Shown in pieces: positions 6,334 to 12,059 of a DNA stretch of 38,043 nt. Position 1 is the first letter of the stretch; the number at the start of each line of letters is the position of its first letter. Origin of the DNA: a virus. A program made the translations under genes and the position numbers. The DNA is taken from IMG/VR virus record IMGVR_UViG_3300022208_000014, positions 1 to 38,043 of that record, one strand, 5' to 3'. The notes below the pieces were generated by a model, which was not told where the DNA came from, did no database searches, and worked only from the letters and a program-made list of their open reading frames with translations.

Positions 6334-6537
6334 TTAACTGTGCCCGGTAACATCCGTCATGCCCTGACGGATCAAGGTTTCTGCCATGCGGGATTTGCTG
6401 GTGCCCTTGGCGTTGGCCCGGCGCTCGATTTCCTCGTGCAGCGCGTTCGGCCATGTGTATGGCCTGGACGTGCGCCGATCCTCGATCCGCATACCCGTCA
6501 AAGCCGATGCAGCAATTTCTTTCTTACGGGCGTTCAT
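6334..6537 (-). CDS. Ribbon-helix-helix regulator in the Cro position
   Basis: A 67-residue protein. The C-terminal half, RPYTWPNALHEEIERRANAKGTSKSRMAETLIRQGM, has the strand-helix-helix pattern of Arc/CopG-type DNA-binding proteins: a short strand, then a helix starting at LHEEI, a GTSKS turn, and a helix RMAETLIRQ. It is the first gene of the leftward early operon and diverges from the CI-like repressor across a 73-bp gap, the arrangement of cro against cI. It likely represses its own and the repressor promoter. AGGGA precedes the ATG at 6537 at long spacing. Confidence 0.65.
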   Translation of the reverse strand: MNARKKEIAASALTGMRIEDRRTSRPYTWPNALHEEIERRANAKGTSKSRMAETLIRQGMTDVTGHS

Positions 6538-6610
6538 TCTGATAAGGTCCCTGTCGTTATGGTTAATGATTCATTCATTCCGGTAATACTTTCGCAAGAA
6601 CAAAACGCGA
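6538..6610. promoter_or_regulatory. Divergent repressor/Cro-like control region
   Basis: This 73-bp gap separates two divergently read regulators. It contains the palindrome AATGATTCATT (6565-6575) with a further ATTC repeat beside it, a candidate operator. No consensus promoter stands out, though AT-rich hexamers are present in both directions. The repressor ATG at 6611 has no clear Shine-Dalgarno site, so its mRNA may be leaderless when made from its maintenance promoter. Confidence 0.55.
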
Positions 6611-7354
6611 ATGCAAGAAAAAAAAGAGAAAGCGCAAGAAGATATTTCGCAAATCCTTAAGCGGATAGAGGAATATCGTGAAAAAATCGGCCTGAATGTC
6701 AGCCAATTTTGCGCAAAAATAGGCTATCCGCAGGGTTCTTACTATTCCGCAAAGAACCGTGGAACCAGAGTCGGGGAGGATTTGATTCTTGCAGTTGCGG
6801 ATAAAACGGACATCAATCCATTTTGGTTACTGACGGGCGAAGGCATAATGCGCAACGTCCGATTAGTCAGGACTGATGATGGCGTAACCAATTTGATAGT
6901 GGCGAAGCCTATTTATACAGACCTCTCCGGTTTTACAGACGTTTCCGGCCACACCACTCCCGGCGTCCCCTTGCCGGGAGATGCGGCGCTGGAAGGCTTG
7001 CGGGAGGAACTGACGGTTCAGGTGGAACGGTGGAAGACCGAAGCCCAGGTGGCGGTCGCGAAAGCCGAGGAGCGGGAGCGCACCATCAAGGCGCTGGAAG
7101 AACAGATTACCCGCATGGATGCGCAGGTGGCCGATGCCCGCCAGACCGTGAATTGGACGCGGGCGCAGGTGGCCGAGATCAAGGCAGCGCCCCCGGCTAA
7201 TTTATCGCATCAGGAACAATCGTTGATTGAATCGTTCCGGATGTTGGAAGATGTGTCCCGACGGCACATCCTCGACAGCGCGAAGGCATTGGCGGAGCGG
7301 CATGAAGCACAACGCACGCAGCACAAATCCGCTCGAGAGAAGCGCCCGACATAA
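6611..7354 (+). CDS. CI-like repressor with HTH and coiled coil, no S24 domain
   Basis: A 247-residue repressor candidate on the strand opposite the early genes. Residues about 15-75 form an XRE-like helix-turn-helix: IEEYREKIGLNVSQFCAKIG, then YPQGSYYSAKNRGTR, then LAVADKTDINPFWLLTGEG, a close match to phage CI N-terminal domains. The rest is unlike lambda CI. No S24 peptidase motif is visible (no Ala-Gly or Cys-Gly cleavage site followed by Ser and Lys catalytic blocks). Instead residues about 130-195 are a long charged coiled coil, followed by a helical tail. Oligomerisation is therefore probably through the coiled coil, and RecA-stimulated self-cleavage is not expected. Lower GC at the 5' end suggests mosaic origin. 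Confidence 0.8.
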   Translation: MQEKKEKAQEDISQILKRIEEYREKIGLNVSQFCAKIGYPQGSYYSAKNRGTRVGEDLILAVADKTDINPFWLLTGEGIMRNVRLVRTDDGVTNLIVAKPIYTDLSGFTDVSGHTTPGVPLPGDAALEGLREELTVQVERWKTEAQVAVAKAEERERTIKALEEQITRMDAQVADARQTVNWTRAQVAEIKAAPPANLSHQEQSLIESFRMLEDVSRRHILDSAKALAERHEAQRTQHKSAREKRPT

Positions 7355-7408
7355 AAACCAGGTGTGTCGCCGCACGAATGAGTCTGTTGTCCATGTTCCC
7401 CTTACCTC

Positions 7409-7423
7409 GGAAAATGATTTTCC
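7409..7423. promoter_or_regulatory. Perfect palindrome, operator candidate
   Basis: GGAAAATGATTTTCC is a perfect inverted repeat with 7-bp arms about one central base, in the 185-bp gap after the repressor gene. A smaller hairpin, AATGCC/GGCATT at 7459-7477, follows and could end the repressor transcript, though it lacks a U-run. The palindrome suits a homodimeric regulator. Confidence 0.45.
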
Positions 7424-7539
7424 AGAAACAATCAAAATGGATTCGGTAGCGGAACAATAATGCCGGAAATGGGCATTGTCAAATATTTCCACTTTGTTCC
7501 GGCGATTGAAAATAAAATGTATACGGTTTGAGACTGGAA

Positions 7540-7746
7540 TCATTTGGCGCTGGCCGCGTGGAGTTTAATGGCAGCGCGGAGCAGCCGGGCGGCGAAGACG
7601 GAGGGGAGCAAACCACGGGCCAACGCCATTTGCTCAAGAATGCTCAAATCTGTTTCCGGCAAGCGCAGGGCAAACGGCTCCAAGGTCCCCGGCTCTGATT
7701 CATTCTCAACTTCCGCCAACAGCGCGGCCCAGGTGTCGCGATCCAT
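7540..7746 (-). CDS. Small hypothetical protein, possibly ribbon-helix-helix
   Basis: A 68-residue protein starting MDRDTWAALLAEVENESEPG. Its second half, FALRLPETDLSILEQMALARGLLPSVFAARLLRAAI, has the strand (FALRLP) and two helices of CopG-type regulators, where the hydrophobic pattern DLSILEQMALARG-LLPSVFAARLL fits well. It might be an orphan antitoxin-like or local repressor, but no toxin gene is adjacent. ATG at 7746 is preferred over TTG at 7752; there is only a weak Shine-Dalgarno. It stands alone on this strand between repressor and nuclease genes. Reality of the gene is likely but not certain. Confidence 0.5.
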   Translation of the reverse strand: MDRDTWAALLAEVENESEPGTLEPFALRLPETDLSILEQMALARGLLPSVFAARLLRAAIKLHAASAK

Positions 7747-7779
7747 GCTCAAATTTTAACCGGTAAAAGTAAGGGGAAA

Positions 7780-8250
7780 ATGGACGTGATTCGGAAAAAT
7801 AGTGTCTCTATTGTGAAGTGCGCCCTGCTGGCCGCGATGCTGCTGGCCGCCGCGCCCGTCCTGGCGGATACCGTTGAGGTTCGCGCCTATCTCATTTCCT
7901 GCCACGATGGCGACACCTGCGATTTTGACCTTGAAAGCTACCATGTTCTTCTCGGGACGTTTGTCATCCGGGCGCAGCGGGTGCGCTTGGACGGGCTGGA
8001 CACGCCGGAAATGGACGGAGATTGCAAATCCGAACGGGATTCGGCGGCCAAGGCGCAACAAAAATTGGAGGGCTTGCTTAAATCAGCGGTCCTTATTACG
8101 GTCAGGATCAATACCGCAAAACCGAAGGAGAAGTATGGGCGCTGGCTTGGAGTGGTCCTGGCGGACGGCAGGGACGTTGCCGCCGAACTGATTAACGCTG
8201 GCCTTGCGCGGCCATACTCGGGAGGCAAACGCGCGGGCTGGTGCGGGTGA
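7780..8250 (+). CDS. Secreted thermonuclease-family (SNase-like) nuclease
   Basis: A 156-residue protein of the staphylococcal nuclease fold. An N-terminal signal peptide (basic MDVIRKN, hydrophobic CALLAAMLLAAAPVLA, cleavage near ALAD) sends it out of the cytoplasm. Family motifs are intact: HDGDTCDFDL (43-51), RVRLDGLDTPEMDG (67-80) with the metal-binding Asp-Thr and the general-base-position Glu, and EKYGRWLGVVLADG with the catalytic Arg121. The C-terminal ARPYSGGKRAGWC is common in phage and plasmid relatives. AAGGGG precedes the ATG. It is next to the repressor on the same strand, a usual site for genes expressed from a prophage, so periplasmic or extracellular DNA degradation as lysogenic-conversion cargo is a fair inference. 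Confidence 0.85.
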   Translation: MDVIRKNSVSIVKCALLAAMLLAAAPVLADTVEVRAYLISCHDGDTCDFDLESYHVLLGTFVIRAQRVRLDGLDTPEMDGDCKSERDSAAKAQQKLEGLLKSAVLITVRINTAKPKEKYGRWLGVVLADGRDVAAELINAGLARPYSGGKRAGWCG

Positions 8251-8260
8251 GGGGTTTGTC

Positions 8261-8632
8261 GTGAAACACTGGATCATCCTGCTGCTGTTGTTTGTCGCGG
8301 TAACGGCCTTCGCGGAAGAACCCACGAGCAAATCTTCCACATTAACCATTACATATTTCGACTTGGCCGGGATAAAGACCGAAACAGTTACGGATGAGTT
8401 TTCTTTTATCACCAGTAGCGCTTGGAAATGCTGGATTCACAAGCCTTCACGGTCGTGGAAGAACGATATTGCCGTGGTTGATCGCATTCTGGAATGTGCA
8501 AGCCCACGAATGGACCGTTTTGTATTGGGCGTGAGTTGCCCGGTAAATCAAATCCGCGTTCTGGATTTCATGCTGATGTCCGTAAATCTTGACGGCGGTA
8601 AGCACTCCCCTGTCACGCTGATGTGCGGATAA
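8261..8632 (+). CDS. Secreted hypothetical protein downstream of the nuclease
   Basis: A 123-residue protein of unknown family that begins with GTG at 8261 behind GAGGGG, ten bases after the nuclease stop, so the pair is probably co-transcribed. Residues 1-18 (VKHWIILLLLFVAVTAFA, then EEP) are a clear signal peptide with an Ala-x-Ala site. The mature part has four cysteines (WKCW, LECA, VSCP, LMCG), which could form two disulfides in the periplasm. It may modulate or protect against the nuclease, or act separately. Its final codons run into the first copy of the 12-bp repeat at 8629. Confidence 0.65.
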   Translation: MKHWIILLLLFVAVTAFAEEPTSKSSTLTITYFDLAGIKTETVTDEFSFITSSAWKCWIHKPSRSWKNDIAVVDRILECASPRMDRFVLGVSCPVNQIRVLDFMLMSVNLDGGKHSPVTLMCG

Positions 8633-8683
8633 CTTGACAAATAGCACACATAACTTGACAATCAACACCGCATAACCTGACAA
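8629..8683. repeat. Three 12-bp repeats at 21-22 bp spacing
   Basis: ATAACTTGACAA starts at 8629 and 8650, and ATAACCTGACAA starts at 8672, so the copies repeat every two helical turns. They fill the 73-bp gap between convergent genes; the first overlaps the stop codon of the secreted protein. TTGACA inside each copy equals a -35 consensus, but no matching -10 boxes are seen. They are candidate protein-binding sites of unknown role. Confidence 0.7.
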
Positions 8684-8705
8684 TCCGCGCCGGTTCTTCA
8701 ATGAA

Positions 8706-9041
8706 TCACACCCTCCGGCACACCACCACCCAGCCATTGGGTTCCAGGCTCACGAAGTCCATCTCCAGGTAGGTCTCACAAAATCGCCGCGCACGGTTCA
8801 CCGTGAATGGCTCGGGCGGCGCAATGGGCTGCATGTAGACGCCGGTGATATTCGCGGCATCAATCGCCATGGTCCAAACGGACTGTGAGTCCAGAAAATC
8901 AATCCGGTACTCATCGCCGTGCCAGTTGGAGTAAGGCTCGGAAACCAGACTCCGCAAGGTGGAGCAGCCACCGGAGAAAAAAAACACGACCCACGCCCAC
9001 AGCGCCCAAAGCGTCAATTTGTATTGCCAGCGCGTTTTCAT
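8706..9041 (-). CDS. Lipoprotein at the end of the lysis cassette
   Basis: A 111-residue lipoprotein. The signal sequence has a tryptophan-rich hydrophobic core (LTLWALWAWVVFFF) and the lipobox FSGGC with Cys26 as lipidated residue, so it should be anchored in a membrane after signal peptidase II cleavage. In the lysis block a lipoprotein suggests an outer-membrane spanin subunit (Rz1-like), but the mature part of about 85 residues is not notably Pro-rich, as classical o-spanins often are. GGAGGAAGCC precedes the ATG at 9041, and the ATG overlaps the stop of the preceding gene. It is the last gene of the late operon. Confidence 0.65.
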   Translation of the reverse strand: MKTRWQYKLTLWALWAWVVFFFSGGCSTLRSLVSEPYSNWHGDEYRIDFLDSQSVWTMAIDAANITGVYMQPIAPPEPFTVNRARRFCETYLEMDFVSLEPNGWVVVCRRV

Positions 9042-9205
9042 GGCTTCCTCCATGGTTCGTTGTCCGGCGGCTCCCAATCCAGGGAGCCGTTGTCCTTTGT
9101 CCAGCGGATGAATGTGATCCACCCCCGCACCCACTCACAGACCAGGGTGAGCACGATGCCCGCCACAACCGCCACGGCCAAGAGATAAAGCAGTTCCAGG
9201 TACAT
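9038..9205 (-). CDS. Small single-span membrane protein, lysis cassette
   Basis: A 55-residue protein with one N-terminal transmembrane helix (LYLLAVAVVAGIVLTLVCEWV, about 5-25) followed by a short charged tail WTKDNGSLDWEPPDNEPWRKP. GGGGAGGCGGGC precedes the ATG at 9205; the longer open frame to 9364 is a shadow of the neighbour. It overlaps the lipoprotein gene by four bases, the coupling seen between membrane and lipoprotein partners of spanin pairs, but the tail is too short to cross the periplasm. A holin-related or accessory lysis role is possible. Confidence 0.6.
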   Translation of the reverse strand: MYLELLYLLAVAVVAGIVLTLVCEWVRGWITFIRWTKDNGSLDWEPPDNEPWRKP

Positions 9206-9231
9206 GCCCGCCTCCCCGCGCCGCCCTGGCG

Positions 9232-9513
9232 CTATCGCAACAGGATGAACAGCCCCACGCCGAACAGGAATAGCGAAAACAGGAACACGCCCAGCACCAC
9301 CATGGCCGCGATGATCCCCGGAAGACTTGCCCAAACAAATTCCTTGACAGGGTCCCGGTGCCATTGCGTCAGGGTGCCGACCTGTTGCAGCACCTTGTGC
9401 ATCGTGTACACGCTGCTGACCATCAGCAGAGGCCCCAGGTAGGTGCCAAGGGCCATGCCCATCAACTTGTATTGCCCCGCCAGTTCTATGATCCTGCCGA
9501 TGGATTCAAACAT
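9232..9513 (-). CDS. Membrane protein, holin candidate
   Basis: A 93-residue protein with two predicted membrane-spanning stretches: about 18-42 (LMGMALGTYLGPLLMVSSVYT) and 66-92 (LPGIIAAMVVLGVFLFSLFLFGVGLFILL), separated by a charged loop WHRDPVKEF. Small proteins with two or more spans next to the endolysin gene are usually holins, which open the inner membrane at the programmed time. AGGAGG five bases before ATG at 9513 selects this start over GTG at 9516. It overlaps the preceding gene's stop. The holin call rests on topology and position only. Confidence 0.65.
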   Translation of the reverse strand: MFESIGRIIELAGQYKLMGMALGTYLGPLLMVSSVYTMHKVLQQVGTLTQWHRDPVKEFVWASLPGIIAAMVVLGVFLFSLFLFGVGLFILLR

Positions 9514-9719
9514 CACTTCCTCCTGAGTTCATCCAGCGCCCCGTCCAGGCGGCTCCTGAGATATTGGGTGTCGGATTGCACGGCGGCCAGCGTGACCTTC
9601 ATTGGTTCCGTGGCGGCGCTGACCTTGGCGGTTATCCACGCATCAAAGCCCGCATAAGTGGCGAACACCGCCACCAGTCCGGCCAGCAGGTACAGCGTTT
9701 TGTTCGCGTGTCCGTTCAT
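9513..9719 (-). CDS. Membrane-anchored coiled-coil protein, lysis cassette
   Basis: A 68-residue protein with one N-terminal transmembrane helix (LYLLAGLVAVFATYAGFDAWI) and a helical tail (VTLAAVQSDTQYLRSRLDGALDELRRK) with heptad-like leucines. This N-in, helix-out plan is that of an inner-membrane spanin or of a small holin regulator. The GGGAGG before ATG at 9719 lies at the end of the endolysin gene, whose TGA shares one base with the ATG. The larger open frame up to 10166 is a shadow of the endolysin. Confidence 0.6.
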   Translation of the reverse strand: MNGHANKTLYLLAGLVAVFATYAGFDAWITAKVSAATEPMKVTLAAVQSDTQYLRSRLDGALDELRRK

Positions 9720-10258
9720 CACCCCCCTCCCAATGAGACCCGCGTGAACCAGTTCCGCGCAAAAGCCTCCTGCGAGGGATTGCGCTCCATGATTTCGATG
9801 TACCGGTTGCCCTGAAGGCAATTCAGCAGCAGCAGCAGGGTGCGGCGCGTCATGCCGTCCCCGAATCGCCGCAGCGCCGCGATGGTCTGGTCGCCGATCT
9901 TCCCATCCACCGCCACCACGTTCGGAGCGCCACGGTCCACCAGGTTGATGGCCCGCTGGAGGAATTTCGCCGCGCTCTCCACCCCGCAATTTACACCCGT
10001 GTCGAACAGTTCCAGGGCTAGGGCCGGGTCGAAGGCGTGAACATCGTCCAGGCGGTTCACGGACCAGTAGTCCTTGTAATAGACCTCCTTCATCAGGCCA
10101 AACGGCAGGTCCTTCATGGCTCCGGTCCAGCCATGCCGCCGCGCAACGGCCTCCGTGATGCCCCACATGGTCTCCCCGCCCCGGTCCTTGGGGTCGTTGG
10201 CGTAGCCGCCCTCATGCCCCAATGTGCGCTCCAGGGCCTGTTCAAATCCGGTTGTCAT
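9719..10258 (-). CDS. Endolysin, glycoside hydrolase family 108 muramidase
   Basis: A 179-residue cell-wall hydrolase. The N-terminus carries the GH108 signature HEGGYANDPKDRGGETMWGIT (residues 15-35; Glu16 is the expected catalytic acid). A second part, ALELFDTGVNCGVESAAKFLQRAIN and VDGKIGDQTIAALRRF, matches the peptidoglycan-binding domain that usually follows in this family. The enzyme cuts glycan strands between N-acetylmuramic acid and N-acetylglucosamine. No signal peptide is visible, so it should need a holin to reach the wall. GGAGGCGT precedes the ATG. Small membrane proteins follow directly, forming the lysis cassette. Confidence 0.92.
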   Translation of the reverse strand: MTTGFEQALERTLGHEGGYANDPKDRGGETMWGITEAVARRHGWTGAMKDLPFGLMKEVYYKDYWSVNRLDDVHAFDPALALELFDTGVNCGVESAAKFLQRAINLVDRGAPNVVAVDGKIGDQTIAALRRFGDGMTRRTLLLLLNCLQGNRYIEIMERNPSQEAFARNWFTRVSLGGG

Positions 10259-10281
10259 ACGCCTCCATGCTTAGACGGCTA

Positions 10282-10770
10282 TCACCACTCGATCAACGCC
10301 AGTTCCGCCGCGTCCGTGGCGGCCAGCGTTGCGTTTTTCAGCGCCCGGAAGTGCGCCAGATAGTCTATTTTCAGAGCGGCCCCATCGGTCAGCACTTGCT
10401 TGATTTGCGCTACCGTGTGCGCCCGCACCGCCTTCACCCCCGCGCCGTCCGTGCAGGTGTACTCCACAGGCCCAGGCAACGCCGCCGCGCCGATCAAGTT
10501 GACTTGCGCTTCAAGGTCGCTGTCATAGCGGTGCGGTGCGCCCAAGGCCGTGCTGGTGAACCCGCCGACAATCGCCGCCTTGCAGGCTTCGGACAGTTCC
10601 CGCACCTTTTCCGCCTTCAGATCGGCGAAAATGACAGCCGCATCATGCAGCGATTCGATGGGCGGCAGCACATCACCCTGCATGATGATTTCATCCGGCG
10701 TCGGCTGGTAGTCCTCGAAAACGAACCGGAGATTTCCAGCGCGGCCTTTAACTTTTTCGTAGGCAATCAT
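10282..10770 (-). CDS. DUF4376-like protein after the tail fibre
   Basis: A 162-residue protein. Residues about 50-155 (KAEKVRELSEACKAAIVGGF, then GAPHRYDSDLEAQVNLIGA, and later HTVAQIKQVLTDGAAL) match the DUF4376 pattern common in phage tail-end proteins. The N-terminal 50 residues contain FEDYQPTPDEIIMQGD. Such proteins are found right after tail fibres and are thought to be fibre components or chaperones. The start at 10770 uses GGAG seven bases upstream and shares one base with the fibre stop codon, so translation is coupled. Confidence 0.7.
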   Translation of the reverse strand: MIAYEKVKGRAGNLRFVFEDYQPTPDEIIMQGDVLPPIESLHDAAVIFADLKAEKVRELSEACKAAIVGGFTSTALGAPHRYDSDLEAQVNLIGAAALPGPVEYTCTDGAGVKAVRAHTVAQIKQVLTDGAALKIDYLAHFRALKNATLAATDAAELALIEW

Positions 10771-12059
10771 TAGTAACTCCAACCAGAAATGTTGATATTG
10801 TACGTCGATGCTGATGCCGTCACTGCCCAGTACAGAGACTGGTTCTCAGCCAATGTCAGCACGAAAGTAGACTGTGCGTCTCCTCCGGCCACGCACACAA
10901 CCGAATTCAAACCTAGCGATCCTGATGATGTCGCATGTATCTGCCCATACGCGATGCTGCTGGAAATGATTTCAGTAACTCCCACCACACCGGTGGCAGT
11001 TACGGGTATCGCGGATGCTAATGACAGCAATTCTGGTGTGGCAGGGGTCGCGGACGCACTACGCACAACAACTATTGCGCGAGAGACATTCCTATTTCTC
11101 TGCACAATGGAGATAAAGTTATTGGAGGCGTTGTTGTAAATCGCCCCCAGATAGCGCTTCAGGGAGTATCCACTCGGCATGGTGGGAGCCGTGGCGTGTG
11201 CAGACAGTAAAGACGCAATCACCGGCGCTGCGGGATCACCCACATTGGCGATGGCCCAGATGTGGTACCACACGTTGGCCTCAACGCCGGTGTCCAGCCC
11301 GTTCGCGCCCGAGGCGGTGATGTCCGCTGTTTTGCTCACCGCCGTAAATATCCACCCTTCCACATCAATTTCATCAGCGGTGATATCCACCTTGCTGAGG
11401 GGTGTAGCCACATTGTTTTTGATGACTAGATTTTTGTAAGGCTGCGTCGCAATGGAACGCAACTTGGCGGGTGGCACATGGGTTATCGTTTCCAGCGCCG
11501 CGCCGGTGGCGTCCACCTGGAGCAATTTACCAGGAGACCCAACGCCCATTCCGGCGATGGTGGTGGGAATGTTCGCCAGGTTGGAAAGTTTCGCGCCGCT
11601 CGCGGGCCAGCCCAGGTAAAGCCCCGGTGACGGCTCGGGCAATTCCACCGGCCCGGCGGTCTTGCTGGTCTTCCGCAATTGCACGGTACGTCCAAGCCGT
11701 TCCTGAATGTCCTGGGCCAGCATCACGGCGCGATCCAGCCCGGTTTTTTCCAGGGCCTCGGAATCGAACGCCCCGCTGTTCACCAGGTCCAAATCCTGGC
11801 TTAGTTTGGTTTCGCGCCGGATCGTGATTTCAATGCCGCTGGCCGGAGCCGTGCCGAATGTGACCGTGCCCGCCGCGCCCGTGCCCGCGCCCGTGAGCGT
11901 GTAATTCACGCCCTCGGTCAACAGCGTTTCCGCGCCCGTGGCGGGGTCGTAGGTGCGTACCGTGACCTCGGCGTTCGTGGGAAACGTGAACACGGTGGAA
12001 AAGCCCGTGGCGGCTCCGTTGCCCGTGTACTGCGCCTTGGGTGTCGTTGTGCCGATCAT
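10770..12059 (-). CDS. Tail fibre protein with T7-type N-terminal virion-attachment domain
   Basis: A 429-residue fibre. The N-terminal 110 residues follow the podovirus pattern for tail attachment: TPKAQYTGNGAATGFSTVFT, then VTVRTYDPATGAETLLTEGV, then NYTLTGAGTGAAGTVTFG, then IEITIRRETKLSQDLDLVNS. A helical stretch, DRAVMLAQDIQERLGRTVQLR, follows. The C-terminal 240 residues are Ser/Ala/Thr/Val-rich beta sequence ending NINISGWSY, typical of a trimeric receptor-binding region. The 3' half of the gene has visibly lower GC than its neighbours, as expected of an exchanged host-range module. ATG at 12059 (MIGTTT) is chosen over the longer frame because the extra residues are shadow sequence of the ejection protein gene it overlaps. 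Confidence 0.85.
   Translation of the reverse strand: MIGTTTPKAQYTGNGAATGFSTVFTFPTNAEVTVRTYDPATGAETLLTEGVNYTLTGAGTGAAGTVTFGTAPASGIEITIRRETKLSQDLDLVNSGAFDSEALEKTGLDRAVMLAQDIQERLGRTVQLRKTSKTAGPVELPEPSPGLYLGWPASGAKLSNLANIPTTIAGMGVGSPGKLLQVDATGAALETITHVPPAKLRSIATQPYKNLVIKNNVATPLSKVDITADEIDVEGWIFTAVSKTADITASGANGLDTGVEANVWYHIWAIANVGDPAAPVIASLLSAHATAPTMPSGYSLKRYLGAIYNNASNNFISIVQRNRNVSRAIVVVRSASATPATPELLSLASAIPVTATGVVGVTEIISSSIAYGQIHATSSGSLGLNSVVCVAGGDAQSTFVLTLAENQSLYWAVTASASTYNINISGWSY

Noticed and set aside
10282-12059. Diversity-generating retroelement as in BPP-1
   Set aside because: The virion genes resemble the BPP-1 type, but no reverse transcriptase, template repeat or Asn-rich variable region is visible.
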